Shown one piece after another: positions 31,957 through 46,600 of a stretch of DNA of 64,000 nucleotides. The notes beneath the pieces were generated by a model. That model was not told the origin of the DNA and ran no database searches. It saw nothing but the letters and a program-made list of their open reading frames with translations. The position numbers and the translations under genes are program-made. How positions within the stretch are numbered: position 1 is the stretch's first letter; each line of letters starts with the position of its first letter. Source of the DNA: Bugula neritina (Eukaryota; Bryozoa; Gymnolaemata; Cheilostomatida; Bugulidae); NCBI GenBank assembly GCA_964035545.1, contig OZ037765.1, positions 27,354,504-27,418,503 on the forward strand, read 5' to 3'.

Positions 31957-34535
31957 TTAAATAGCTACAATGTCTGTGCAATCTCCCAGAGTTAATCTGT
32001 AGTTGGCAATTTTGGTGATTCCATGATAGTGCACCATTGCTCCGGCAATAACAAATACATGAAATATTTGATGACTCTGAAACTGCAACAAATAAAAAAG
32101 GCAAATAAGTTACCATTATGTGACCCAATAAATATTATTAATGTAAGAGTTTGTTTGAAAATTCCCTACCCAAATGTCAAATTTTCCAGGCCAGATGCGT
32201 TCAGGAACTCGAACAGCGTATATCACCGCACCAAAAATATAGCAAAATGCCATGAGAACGAGCCAGCCAAGTGATGCATTGTGGACTGCTTCATAAAATC
32301 CATCGGTTATTACAAAGTGCATGGCTGGTATGACCCCACTTAGGCCTAATGCTATAAACATACCTAAAAAAACATTGAGAGATCACAGCATAAAAATCAA
32401 CTTGATTTTCACGATCAACGGACCAATGATTATAAGTAATCTCAGCCGACAGTTGAAATGCTGATTAGCACTCATTTTTGAGTATACGCAACATAAAAAT
32501 GCTTTGAATTGATTAACCAATGACATATTTCAAAATGTATTATAATTGGCTAAATTTTCAAATTACCTGCACGGACTGGGCGAAACCTGGGAGTTTGAAA
32601 TCGATCGAGAAGGGAAACCAGAGTGCATAAAGCACCAAGAACAAATATAAGTACCAGATAACACACTTTAGGCACTAAACGGCAATAAAAGCAGTAGTAT
32701 AACCATGGAACAAAAGAGCCAACTGTCAACACAGATATTCCGCAATAATCCAGCCTACAAAATACACAGACTAGACACGTTTGTAATAAAACAAATTATG
32801 CGTCATAGTAACTACAAGTGGTCAAAATTAATGCTAAATATAACTTTTAACTAAATAATTTGATTGAAATTAGCAAGAAAAAGGTATCAATTTGTTTTTA
32901 TCAGCATAAACAGCTGCTATAGAGAATCAAATTATAACTCTTTTTAAATCTAAATATACTAATGCAAAACAAGCAAATTCAAAAACACAACTATTATACA
33001 AACAGCATGCTGCCAAAGTAGATTGAGCACATCAATTTTCATCAAAGAAATCAGGTTAGTTATAATATCTGAGAACTATTATATACATATAAAATCGCAG
33101 AGATACTGTGAAGCTTCAGCGAACAGTAGATCAATATCAGCGCTACTGTTTGCGTTTCATATATTTGAGATAAGAGTGATAAGACTATAATTTTCACCCA
33201 TAATAGATAAACTGCAATAGAACACAAAATTCCCCTTTCATTTCACAAAAGTATCAACTACAAGGTTGAAATCCCTTGCATTCAACCCTCCTATTACAGA
33301 CTTTATTATAACAGCAATATGCATATTTCTTCCAATACAAATATAGAAGCCATTAGTTACTTACTTGTTGAAAAATTTACCCACTTTGCTCGAGTGGCAA
33401 CAAACTGTGTGAAATATCCAAGAGAACCCCAAACAGATAATTGCCCCTATGAAAAATGGTGAAAACACGGCCTTTTCCTGCCAATGTATTTCATTTGCGG
33501 GGCGTGAAAAGAAGTAGGCTGATATTCCAACAAAGGCCGTCATTCCTACAATATAACTTAATTTTATCAGCATAAACAAATACTCTCCTCAGTTCTACTG
33601 TTGTCGATATATTACTATGTTTTATAGGGACAATAGGTAAATAGCTTGTCAATTTTTCAACCCCTTATTAATCTTTAAAGCGACAATATCAACCAAACAT
33701 ATCTTAAAATTTACAAACAAATTTCAAAAGTACAATTATCATCTGGTATTTGTCACAAGTCACCAGACTATAGCTACCTAGCAAATGAGTCCAGATATTC
33801 CCTGTCTCAGTGTGTATTCTGAATATCGATTTAAAGCATTCAATAAATGACCGAAGTTCAGGTCTGTGTCCATAGTGAATAAACTCGTTGTCTCGCATCC
33901 ATTCTGGCAGATGTGTGTGGTGAACAAGTCTCCATCCTGCCTCATAGATCTGCGCCAAATATAAACACAATCATGAGCCAGTGACATTGCAACATCAAAG
34001 GTGCAAAAGCCAACGTAAGCAATACTCTACTTTATGTGCCACTTCTTCGACTTCATCTTTAACTTTGTGAGCCACTTCCTCTACTTTGTGCTGAACATCA
34101 TGGGCATTATGTATCAACTTGTCTCTAAGTGTCAGGTGAAGGTCAGCCGAGTCCACCGTGTCAGCATGCTCCTGTAATCATTGTGAGGGGAAGTTAGTAA
34201 GTCAGTGAACATATATCTTACTTTTAGCAAGAGCAAATTTATTTTTTACTGAAATATGAGACTTGATAATTGATCGAGTAGTAATTTAGAACTGTGAATG
34301 CTTGCAAAAACCAACAGCTCCACCCCTACTAATCATCATTCACAAGTAATATCTGATTTAAAACCCTAACTGCTCAATAGCAAATGTCACTACACCATAC
34401 ATTTGCTTCTGTAGCCGTAGCTCGGAGACGAACACCATCCTCTTGATCTTTGCAACTCACAAGACTTTGCTTTTGGAGCTCAGAAATTGAGCTCGCATCG
34501 TCATACTCACTTTTAGACATGCCATCAACAGACAT
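31957..34535 (-). CDS. ADIPOR: Adiponectin receptor (PAQR family seven-transmembrane receptor)
   Basis: Seven minus-strand exons: 34401-34535, 34031-34171, 33778-33949, 33365-33545, 32567-32754, 32170-32363, 31957-32082. Phases agree (1137 nt, ~378 aa; human AdipoR1 is 375). The acidic N-terminus is followed by an amphipathic helix. Then come LPEWMRDNEFIHYGHRPELR and the signature FKSIFRIHTETGNIWTHLLG. Seven hydrophobic spans begin around residue 150. Zinc-site residues are intact: H195 (SWIFHTVCCHS), D212 (KLDYCG), H341 and H345 (FQSHQIFHV), each four residues later than in human AdipoR1. Known family role: N-in/C-out receptor with ceramidase-type activity controlling lipid metabolism and membrane fluidity. 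The chosen ATG (34535) is the first in-frame methionine downstream of a TAG; an acceptor-like TTTTCAG at ~34558 means an upstream coding or UTR exon cannot be excluded. Confidence 0.96.
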
Positions 34536-36960
34536 GATACCTTCTTTCAAATTCAATCTGAAAATGTTTCCAGATTCATGTAGGACAACTTGCTAAGTCA
34601 AAACATTGCAGCAATCCAACAGCAAGTTAGTAGTAGCATATGGTAGATAAACACATTTCTTAAAAAAGGGCAGTACTCAAATTATGTCAAATAACAAATA
34701 TAAAGTCAATTCTTTTTGAGGGCTAACATTGCCTGATATGAATTAATGCAGTCTATTTATAAATGTTAACAAGATACAATAACTTACTCTTTTTCAAAAC
34801 ACAAATCATACTGGAAAACTATATTATAAATGGTAAAATTTAAAGGTATCTTAATATTGTACATAATGATGTTTGATAATGAAGATAAACACTGTAAACT
34901 TGAACATGTGCATAACAGGCACGTGTTCACGGATTAGCAAAAGATTTGCTATTAAGATATGGGTACATATACTAGGTCTTTATCACAATACTTTGATTAA
35001 ACTCAAAGAATCACGATTATGTCATCATAGAAATATCTAGAGATGCCACCTACAGGCATATAGTATTCATAATAATTAGCTGTGCTAACGCATAATTCAA
35101 AACTTTATGTTAGCATTAGAAAAAAGTTGTTTGAGGAAAATTTTTTAATCAAAATGGTCACTAGAAGTAGATAGATAGACATATTGCCTGGAAGAAATTT
35201 CATGCCAAAGCAAAATTTGTGAAACATTCAAAAATCAATAAATTTGATTTAAAACCTGCCATTGGTTCAACATAAACAAAAGGGAAATTAGTAAATTTTA
35301 TTTACATCAACTCATTTAAATCACATGCAAGCTTAAACTACTTTTATATATTCGCTTCAACATAATCTTATTACTACTTCATAAAATTCTATTTTATCAA
35401 TTTCAGTTTAAATTTGTGACCTGATCAAATTAGTAAAATAGTTAAAATCATGGTTAGACTTATCACTTAGACTTAGTCAGTATATTGGTGTAACACTTGA
35501 TTTAACAGAATGGTGAAAGTAACAGTAACTGGAAGAGTGTTAGTGGTTCAACAAAGACTTAGTGACAGTGACTCACAGTGTTAGTACAAGTGGTAGTCGC
35601 TTAGAGTACACTGTTAAAATTAACAAGACTACGAGTATGGGTTGGTGCAACAGTAGTGACTAGATCTAGTGCGTATCACCATCAGTATAACCATAGGCAT
35701 AAGACTAAGTATAAGTATAACTATAGATTAAACTAAAACTTGAAGTATCAGTCTATCACTATAAGTATCATAACCTTAATTATAATATCACTATGAGTAT
35801 GAGTATGACTATCAGTATCAGTATGAGAGAGAGACTATGAGTATGATTATCACTATCAGTATCCGTATGACTATGAGTATCACTATCACTATGATAAAGA
35901 TATGAGTATTGCTACTGCAAACTAATAACTACAAGACTATAACTCAGTATAAGTATAACTATAAGTTAAACTTGAAGTAAAACTAAAACTAATTAATATT
36001 ATAAAAGAAAAGTCTTAAAACTAAAATAAAAGGGTAGAATAAATATAAGAATTTGTCCCAAATTTTTCATCATCATGATGGAAAACATACTTATACAATT
36101 ACAATACTAGTATTATTAATATATTATTACTAGTACTACTACTCAGTAGTAGTACTAGTAATAATATAGTACTAGTAGTAGTAGTAGTAGTAGTAGTAGT
36201 ACTACTACTACTACTACTCTCAGTCTCTTTCAAATCATAATACTAATAGTTAACACTAATACTAATAGTACTACTAATACTAATAGTATAAGTATTACTG
36301 TAATACTAATAGTAATAGTAATACTAATACTAATAGTAATAGTAATAGTAATACTAATACTAATAGTAGGTACATCAAATGATAATTTTCAAGTAACGCT
36401 TTACAGTTAAATATTAGGTTAGATCGGTAGACAAGAAAATTTGAGTGAGCTTCAATGCACTCTCAAGAGGCAAGATCAACTACCAGTGCAGATATTAACT
36501 TGTAAATTTATGACGTTCAACCAGTTACCCGGTCAGTTAACTCTTCACGCCATGAATGCTTTAGCGAACCCACTTATTTTCATGCGTTTAGCAACAATAG
36601 CGTAATGGCTATCTCAAAAATCTACAAGTCTCGAGCATAGCCTTCGACTTAAATCATTATAACTAAATAGCTAAAGCATAATATCATCATATTAATACTT
36701 CAATTGATAGAAAACCTTTAGAGATGGTATTAAAATATATTCATTTTACATATCTGTCACAAATTATAACTTAAATTATCGATTGAAAAAAATGGATTTT
36801 TACTATACTTCAACACTACTTACTACAAGGGGCAGATGATTTCAAGGGGTTCATGATCATAAAATCAGTTTAATATAAGGCTCTGCTACACAATGATATC
36901 TTCAAATTTTCTCTGCATGAACTATACTAAAAGTTATTAGCAAATCAAAAAGAGGTCTAA
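34536..36960. repeat. Head-to-head interval: AT-rich DNA and ACT/AGT hexamer arrays with a (TAG)n/(CTA)n palindrome
   Basis: 34536-35600 is plain AT-rich sequence. At 35640-35990 degenerate units AGTATA, ACTATA, AGTATC, ACTATG and AGTATG recur in six-base register. At 36100-36230 a near-perfect palindrome is built from TAC/TAG repeats: (TAG)n at about 36172-36203 is immediately followed by (TAC/CTA)n. At 36240-36370 units are ACTAAT and AGTAAT. No gene is supported. 36370-36960 shows nothing distinct. Confidence 0.7.
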
Positions 36961-39900
36961 ACAGGTTTTCTATGCTGTATGCTCCCCAGATTGGACCCGG
37001 GCTATCGATGCCACTCGATTTTGCGAAAGTAGGCGGGGCTAAAGGATACTTGATGTACCTACTAATAGTAAAACATAATCGTAATAATTATTTAATATTA
37101 ATAATATTATTATACTGTTATACATATACTCATATTTATACTTATAGTTATTAGTCACAGCTACATGCTTTACTCTCAAGACAGCAGTAGGAATTTTACT
37201 AGTTGAATCATGATAATATAATATTATAATTATTAATTAGTATTACTCGAGTCTGACTTCAAGTAAGACTAAGTACTTATTTTAAATGAGTTATTAAATC
37301 GAATGGTTCTATAAGCAGCTCCGAGTTGGTGGTGAATGCGTGCTGTAGTTTGGGATCTCGAGTTTGAAGTTGGGGACATAACTCCAAACGTCAGGCCCTT
37401 AACTGCTGCATCGAACCATTCTATTAAATCGAAAGCCACCATGATCTCTCAAGGTTTGAACACTAGGTTACAGCTCAGTGGATCGTGCCATTTTGATATT
37501 TCCAGTGGTCATACGATAACCTATAGGCTTAGGTTCACGGACTAAAATGTTTGCAGGCATTTGTTCATTTGCAGTTACTTCCGTAATAAAATAGAAAATA
37601 GCCTTCTGCAAGTGACTTGCACTTTCACTTTGACTTGAAACATTAATTTTTGATTTTAAGCATCTCAACAACTACTTGGTTTGCCAAGAGCTTTTTGCAG
37701 TTACTATAAGTGATTTTATAAAACTAGATTGAAAAGGTGAGTAGCTCCTAACTATAATAATTATATTTATAATAATAAGTATAACTATTAGTATTATCAT
37801 AATCATAAATAAAATAAAATAATCATAATGCAACTAATTTACTAACAGCAACAGTAACACTTACAGTAAGAGTAAGAGTAAAACTAACTCTAACTGTCTA
37901 ACTGTGACAGTTACACTGAGAGAGAGTGTGACAGTAAAACTAGAAGTCTTGAGCTAAAAGTAAATCTACCAGTAACATTCACACTGTAATACTAACACTA
38001 ACAACAGCTGCATTTTAAAGTAATACTAATACTAATATTATTTGAGTAATATTTGTAGTTGTACTAATAGTAATGCTGATGCTTCTAGTTCTTACTAATA
38101 GTAATAGTAACACTCTAATAGTGATAACTATAATTAATAATAAAAGTAAATATAATAAATTGTCATTATGATTATTATTATAGAACATCTTGACTCCACC
38201 TTGAATTTAATCTTACAGTTACATATTTATAGTCATGCTGAGACTGACATAATGTTCATAGTCATACTCATACTATTATTATTATTTTTACTATTAGTAT
38301 TAATCAAATAAGACACAGTGATAGAGTGATAGTCATAATATTACTATTAGTATTAATATTACTATCAGTATCACCATTAGTATTAGTACTACTTGTATGT
38401 CGTAGTACAAAGTAAATGTCGTATTAATACCATTAACTTTAAGCCTTGCTCATACAAGTAGGTGCAGTTATAGAGATTTTTGAAAAGACACTTTGTTGAA
38501 AGCTGTTTGATGAGCCATACCAGCATTGGCTGTTGTGTAGAAAGTTTTGTGTACAACTGTTAGACAATGGATGGAAGTGGTAGAATATGATCTATTGCCC
38601 CTCAAATAATATGATGAACTGTTAAACAGAGCCTACTAAATATTTTTTGAACTGCTGGATTGTTAGATTTTAGTGGTTGATTAACACTTTTGAGATTTGT
38701 TGAATGTGTTAAATAATGGCTGCATTTATCAGTATAAATATGGCTGAATGTATGGTTTAATTTGAGTTTGAAGTTGTAATATTCTTAAGTATCAATATGT
38801 TTTGTACTAGAAAAAGTATTCTACATAATATTCATCAGTTATAATTTGATTTTGTTTGCTGTTAGTTAAAATGCATACAACTGCAATAAATAATTAGAAA
38901 TAAATAAAAGGAGAAAAATTCTTATTACTACTTTTTTTATTTAGTTTACTTTGCTTATAAAGTTGCCATAAAAATGCTTCTTGTTTTTTTAATGAAACTA
39001 CAATCTGTAAAGATATATTCAAAGAAATAATTAGTAATTCATTAGTATAATGATATTTATTATTATAAGTATAGTGTATAGTATAACATGTATAGTATAG
39101 CACTAGTATATTACATACATATTTAAGCACAACGGAGTAAAAAAGTTCAGTATAAAAGCTAAAGTCAAACTGTTTGCAGTAAATTCTATATCTTAGAAAC
39201 TAATTTTGCTCAACTGTATAGTTTTTACTAAGTACACTATGAATAATAATGCTAGCAGCGATTTGTTTCAAAATTTTCTTTTTATTTTTTTTCTCAGTAG
39301 ATTTTTAATATTTTGCCTTTGTTGCTTTTTGCATCTTGTCTCTGATAAAGATTAACTCCCAGTAATCGTTGACTAATAAAGTTTCACCCTAAGTAATATT
39401 CACTAAAATGCCTTATGAGTACTTGAGCTTTAACAAATTTAACATAGTACCTACTTTCTAAAAAGCTAAGAGTTGCATGTTTGTTTGTCTGAATTTCAAA
39501 GACTTGCAGCAAGTCAAGCAAAATCTCCTACTTGTATTATGGTCAAATCAAGTCGATGTTTAGAGCATGCCTACAAGGCTGGAATGTGCTAGCTCTGGTG
39601 GCAACTTACTACAATCTTTAGCTAGAAAGTTATGTGCAGTGTATTGTTGACTGTAAAGTCTTTTATACATTTGATAATATTTTTCTAACATAAATTGCAA
39701 CACTAGGCTAGTTATTTCAAAGTTAACATTGATCTTTGACTAAATAGCCTATAAATTTCTAACAAAATAAATTCCATAACTCCCCAAGTGGATTTTCACT
39801 CATTTGGAAATCTTTCCAGTTAATGTGGCCTTAGGCTTCGTGAACTGTTAATACTTATATTATTAGGATACAAGCTGATACTTGCTTTAACAAAACTGAC

Positions 39901-40630
39901 GAAGCCTTTTGTTACTGTTTTCTCTCATATTCAACTATAAAACTATGTTAATTCTATATTATTTAAGAATACTATTAGAAAGAAATTATACAGTTGAATT
40001 TACAAGTCAGTCACTGTAAGGCTATAGTCACATCGCCTTTGTACTTGAAACTAATACAATGTAGACACTTGTATAAATAGGATATATATGTTTAGGCCAG
40101 GCTAAAGGCAGCTGTTACATTTATCAAACATATCTGTTTATGTTGTTACCTGGAATGCCAGTTAATAAATAAATTTATTTCTGTTTCTGTTTGAATCTTG
40201 TTGCTCACTTGTTTGGTCTTAGTTTTGTACCATAATAATACAGCCAGTGCAGGTGCCTTGTGTTGCATACAATTTGTAGGTGTAGCCTATGTCTTTGTGT
40301 CCACAAATGTCAATGTCAATCCAGGCGTACAGATAAAATGAAAGAAGAGTAGGCTATTTTTTTAATAATATATTGACTGTATCAGAGCCTTATTCACTAG
40401 TTATTAGCATCTATAGTAGTCCTTATCTAGTCTATATACTTAAATCACTTCGATAGAAAGATTACAAAACTTCTTTGTAGTTGTTCAAACAATCTTTTCC
40501 GCTTGCTTTACTTGGGTTTGGTATATCAGTAATTCAACAACGCAGCATTTCAGTGTTGGTTGACTAGCGGTGTACAAGTAGCCTGCTAAATCCATGAAAA
40601 AGTCTGTACATTGTAGAACTAATTGATATC
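36961..40630. repeat. Second part of the AdipoR-G6PD head-to-head interval
   Basis: It contains the small palindromic element at 37301-37421 and more hexamer-type array at ~37740-38420 (ACTAAC, AGTAAT, ATTAGT, AGTATC flavours, plus ACTGTGACAGT/GACAGTAAAAC-type stretches near 37900). 38420-40630 is unstructured AT-rich DNA leading to the G6PD first exon. Its open frames have no splice or codon support. At 37027 an AAAGTAGGCGGGGCTAAAG stretch resembles the complement of 1210-1250, perhaps another dispersed repeat. Confidence 0.5.
37301..37421. mobile_element. Small palindromic MITE-like element with 9-bp flanking duplication
   Basis: A 121-bp element has imperfect terminal inverted repeats (GAATGGTTCTAT at the left; complement of GAACCATTC at the right). 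It is flanked by identical TATTAAATC (37292-37300 and 37422-37430), consistent with a 9-bp target-site duplication. Internally GAGTTTGAAGTTGGGG faces a diverged complement. A related palindrome occurs at 61621-61788 (shared GGTTCTATAAGCAGCTCC and AGTTGG). It has no coding capacity, so it would be non-autonomous. The superfamily is not assigned. Confidence 0.65.
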
Positions 40631-43600
40631 ATGGGGTAAGTTATCATCATAACTTGACATTGCCTGTACTGGTAGATGCATGCTGTAGTCTGCGCATGGC
40701 ATCAATCAGCAAACAGTGTCAACATTGGAAGCTCAAACCCATATCCCATATCTTGGTAGTACTAACCATAGTTTAGCGCTGCATTATGATTGTGTAATTG
40801 TGTTACTAGGTTTTTCATTTTAGTCTTATTTCTCTAAATTAAATTAGGGCAGGTGTTGGGTACTTACCCTGTGGTCCCCCATCTTCTTATACCTTAACCT
40901 CAAAACTTAGTTAGCTAGCTTAGCCTAGGGCCACACTGTGCGTATTTTCGCATGCGAAAATTGAAATCACAAGTAGCAAAGGTGTCCACTGTGCGCGTTG
41001 AGAAAACGTTCGCACTTGTCGCTCTGCATTTTCAACGCAAGTGCGAATCGTCTCTGTCGTCGTCACTTAATTGGCTGGTAGTTATTAAGCGAGCCCAATT
41101 TCTTTATTTTAGTGCTAAATTCCAGTAAATTGCGTTTTATTGAAAGCGAGTGCGATTTAAAAATGAAAGCTTTATTTATCACGCATCACTGACGCTACAG
41201 TGGACACCTTTGCTACTTGTGATTTCAATTTTCGCATGCGAAAATACGCGCCGTGTGGCCCTAGGCTTACTCTTTCAGTGCTATATCTTTATTTAGTCTA
41301 CAACTGTCATTTCAGGTTTTTAGTTTGGTGGGATTTTCTTTAATTGGCTGAAAACGTTTTGACTTGGCATTTAGACATTATTTCAAATTGACTAGTAGCT
41401 GATACAGTTACACATATTATGTTAAGCTGCACATTCCAACTACTAGTATACTTAATAAAATCTCTTTAAAATGTTTTTGCTTGAAATTGTGCTGGTAATG
41501 TTATTTCTATTATCCTATTCCTTTCATCAGTAGCTTATGATTTTGGTTTTTCATTTTTGTCTAGTATATTTCCCATTAACTGTTCATTCACACAGCTTGA
41601 CTGTCACATCTAACATTTATAATTATTATAATTTAGCATTTTCCTGCAGTTTATCATTGATTTTTGATATCTTGATTAAACACCTTCATTCATATTAAAA
41701 CTTGTGCTGTTACATACTTCATAGCATAGAATTTATTACTTCTTTCAGCATTTATATTCAAGACCTCGTACTGCTCATAATCATTCAGAATATTTTGGTT
41801 TCACAGTGATTCCAATCCATCAGCTGCTGACACAATATTGGCATTTGAACAGATTGCTGCCATGCAAAAAGGAGTGGATATTCTTAAGGCTGGTTTGAAG
41901 GATGAGCCTGAAGAGCAGAAGCCTCATGTATTCGTAGTGCTAGGAGCCTCGGTAAGCTCTGTCTCCTGATTTTAATAGCTGCTTTTTAGCAGTTTTTACA
42001 AATATCTGTTAAAATTATATGCTGTATACACGCTTTACTTGTTACTAGTTGTTGTGGTTTGTAAAAGATTTCAGTAGATTGTTATTCTGCTGTACTACCA
42101 AACAACATATCAATATTGGCTTTTTTCACAGGGAGACCTCGCAAAGAAGAAGATATACCCAACTCTATGGTAAAGTGTTGCTTAATCAATTGCAACCGCG
42201 GCTTTTCGATTTATTTCATTGCACAACTGGATGCAAGTCAAGCGTGACTTTAAAGCCTAATTTCTCAAACCTGAAACAAATGTGATTCACTCACTACCCG
42301 CTGTGCATTTGACACTCTCCAGTTTCTCGTGTTACATGGGCTATGCAATGAGTAACCTTCAATACTAATGAGGCACCCATTTCATCACAATATTCAATAT
42401 TGCTACAGCTTGTAAAGCCAGTTTGACACAAAGTCAAAAGTTAACTGCTGTCCAAAATATGGAAAAAACGAGTTACTATTACCACTGATTATGATTAAAT
42501 TAGAAGTTAAAACATTATTTGTTCGCCCATAATGTTGACAGCATGTACAGCATGTAGTGTTGACTCTAGCTATACTGTAAACTATAGGTGCTATCTTCTC
42601 TCCCTATATAATGTGTGTGTTAGTTAACTAGTTGACTAGCCAGTAGACTGTTTCATTCTATCAACGAGGAAGTGGGCCAATGACTTTTACACATGAATGC
42701 TTAACATAATAATATTTTAAACTGTTTTATTGTACACATTGCAGGAGGCTATACATTGATGGTTTGTTACCTGAAAATACTAAATTTATTGGCTATGCTC
42801 GATCAAAGCTTACAGTAGACGATATTAGAGAAAAGTGTTCACCTTTTCTCAAGGTATACTAAAGTTGACTATTACTTGTATATACTCTGGGCGTGTATTA
42901 TATATGTATTATATGTTCCCATATTACACTATTGAGATACTCAGAGTGAATAACTATCAGTAGTGCGGTTGTTGTATGACAGTGCGGGAATGAAACCCAC
43001 TTTCTCCTATCAATTATACATGTAAATGTATGTGAGTTTCCTCAACAGTTAAATTTTTCCCCTTTATGTTTAATTTATTCATGTTTTTCCTTCCAGGTGT
43101 TATTTTATTTCACATATATATCCTTATTCGCCTACATTTTTTCCTGGTTCCTGTTGAAGAACTTTATGATTAGCTTCCTTGTATGAATTTTTATACACAC
43201 TTGATAAGGATAAACTGTCTGCTGTGTAAATAGTAGCAGTTTGTTGAGTTGTGTTATCCTGACCAAAGCAAAGTTGTAATCTCTACTCCAGTTACTCCTG
43301 GTAACTAATAACTCAATAGGGAAGTTTGCTCAAGGACTACTGGCTGGGTGTATGTATACAGAGATGTTGGCAGTTTTTAGATCCAATCTATAATTAGAAT
43401 ATATTTGACTGTGTTAGAAATATCCTGGCTAGGAATCTGATGATGGAAAAGATAAACCTGACTGGGGTATTCTGGGATACCAATTATTTTTAGTTGAATA
43501 TACTTCATGTTGATGATATTAGTTACTAATACTCCTGCAGGTTACTGCTACTTCAATTTAGGGCAAACAGTTTACTAAAAACTTTTATTTCCCTATCAAA

Positions 43601-46600
43601 ATCAATGGGGTTGGTAATGCTATACTGAAGTTTCAGCATACTTATTAATAGTATGTTGTATTTGGTATCCATGTGAAGATCAATCAGATTTCATCTATAA
43701 ATAAGTTATAGTTGGCCCCTTCTTTGATGTACTTGGCAAGTTTAGACAGAGCCTAGCCAAGTTTATAAATAACAACTTTACGTGACAACCTTGTTTTAAA
43801 GCATTTTCATTCTATAAATATTGTAAATTCGTAATGAAATTAGAAGAATAAAAACTTAACTAGCAGTTTTGTATACCCTGTTTTTCAACAAGTGCTGGCC
43901 AAAGTTAGCCATTTCAATTTTGTTGGCAAAAAGTCAGGAGGGGACAATTTTCAATATTATATATTCCATATTATTTGTCAAATGTGTAAAATCGATAATT
44001 TTTACTGACAAATTGATTTTTTTTAATTCAAGTTGTTTTTAATTTCTAAATTTGTATATATATACTATAGGAGTTGCATTTTCTCTCTGTGTATCTTATT
44101 AGGTGCAAGATTCTGAGAAGGACAAAGTTGAAAAATTTTGGAAGGTGAACTCCTATGTTGCTGGACTGTATGACAAACAAGCCGACTTCAAGAATCTTGA
44201 TGCCCATCTGACTACTTTGTCTGCCAATGCCAGCCGACTGTTCTACCTTGCTCTGCCTCCTTCCGTTTACGACACAGTTACATCTAACATCAAATCTTCT
44301 TGCATGACTAAAGTGTAAGCAGATATGGTGAATACTTATTACAAACTCCCATGTCATACTGGCTGTTTATGAATATTTAAACTTCTGCAGCTCAAAATTA
44401 GCTGACAAGGAAACTTATGTGGCTCTCAGCTTAGCTATCTGTGACAGAGTGAACATCTCTTTGAAAATCTTAAAATGTCTACAAAATCATATATACATAA
44501 TAAAATCTTTGTGGCTCAACTACTCATTGTTTTGCTAGTAATTGTGTCAGTTTATATTAAACAAATTCATCTTTTGCAGTTTATCTTGTAGCATTTTAAG
44601 TATTTTTATGCTATTTATTTAACATGGGCAAAGCATAAAAAACTTGTTTTGTGGTTTTTATAATGACTTTCAGCAAAAACTATCCTCAAGCTACAAGCAT
44701 GTATAACTCTAACATTGGTGTAACTTTAACTTTGGTTTCTTGTTTAGAGCTGGTTGCTGGACTCGTGTGATTATTGAAAAACCATTTGGAAAGGACTTGG
44801 ATTCTTCAGAAAAACTCTCCAAGCACTTAGCCAAGTTGTTCACGGAAGACCAGTTGTATAGGATAGATCATTACTTGGGCAAAGAGATGGTGCAAAACTT
44901 GCTCTGCATGAGATTTGGTATGTATGGCCTAGCATTAGGTGCAGCAGGTAAACTTTTGCTTAGCTTAAGTTTAAGTGATTTTGATTTGAGGTTTGAAATG
45001 CGATTACTTTATTTCATAATCAGACAACTCCTTATGTTACAGTATTTCTTAGAACTACTTCTATTTGAAGAAAACTACAAATTAATACTTGACTTCTATT
45101 GCAAGTATCTGCAAGTGGAATAGATAATGTGCCAGCTCTTCATTATCAACAGCTCTTACAACAATGTGCTCTGGTTTATGTAATCTATTCAGGTGGTGGC
45201 TCAAGTCTTTCATGCGACTATTTCAATAGCTGTCAATAATAGCATTTTTGCTCTAGAAATTGCATTATTCATTGTCACCAACTATTGGCACTAATAGACA
45301 GATTGGCAAGCTGTGAGCATGATCACACGAACAACATTGAACTACATTCAATTCAATCTCCTCAATTATAAAAAAGGAAACAGTATGAGCACTTTCTCAA
45401 TAACTTGAAATAGATATACCAGTCTGCATAATATATGGAGTCATTTACATAGAAGACGGATTAACTGACAGATTTCGGTCAATGACATAAGAGCTTTGGC
45501 TGGAAATCTATTTTAACCCATGAAATGTGTCATTTAATCGGGAGACTTGGCATTCTTGCTATTGGTAATAGTATTACCCATTGCTGTAAATAGGAAAACA
45601 TAAGCCAATATATAAGTGGAAATTATGGTTTACAATAACAGGTACAAAGTGTTTGCTTACTAAACTAAATGTGAAAAATATTGCCCCAAGTAGATTGAAA
45701 GCTGAAACGTTTATAAGTGTAGACATGTAGGTTATATAAAAACCTTATGTCTATATATGCTGTAAAATGTCAAAACTCTTAAACTACATTGCTATAATGA
45801 TGATGATAGTATTTTAATTCAAAGGTAACAGAATATTTGGTCCAGTATGGAATAGAGATAATATTGCTGCTGTTGTGATAACCTTCAAGGAGCCATTTGG
45901 TACTCAAGGTAGAGGCGGTTACTTTGACGAGTTTGGTATCATCAGGTAGTTATTTTGCTTTACTCATATTGATAGAGAACAAATTCAAAACACATCTTCT
46001 GAGCATAAATAGTTGGTGTCATTTTATATTTCATCTTTTTACCATCTAATTGCGAAGTCTTGCATTTTTATTTTTTCTTTTGTATGTACTTTTTAGTAGT
46101 TTTCATAAGAACCTATATCTTAATATTGGAGAACTTACCATTTCTAAACTTATAGCGGCCAAGACTGAAAGGCTTGTGGAAATGCAAGTGTATTTCTATG
46201 TTGTCTGCATAAGTTGCATCATTCTGCACTCACCTGTGTGTTTACTGTTTATCTCTTGTAGAGATGTTATGCAGAACCACTTACTGCAGATTATGTGCCT
46301 CACTGCTATGGAGAAGCCTGTTTCCATGGCTGCGGAGGATATCCGTGATGAAAAGGTAAGACTGTTTCTTTGTTTTTTAGTTCATATAAAATGGCAGCTA
46401 CATATTACGTGGCAGTAGTTTATTTGGAAGCTAACCAAACTCTACTTGATATTGATCCTAAGGTTGAATGTAAGGCCAAGTAATTTCTTAATATACTCGG
46501 TGCTTAAACTTCTTAGCTATTGGTTAATTGAGTCTGGAAGTTAAACAGCTCTTGTCTACTATTGTCTACTAGGTTTACTAAGGGCTCAACCCATAATGTA

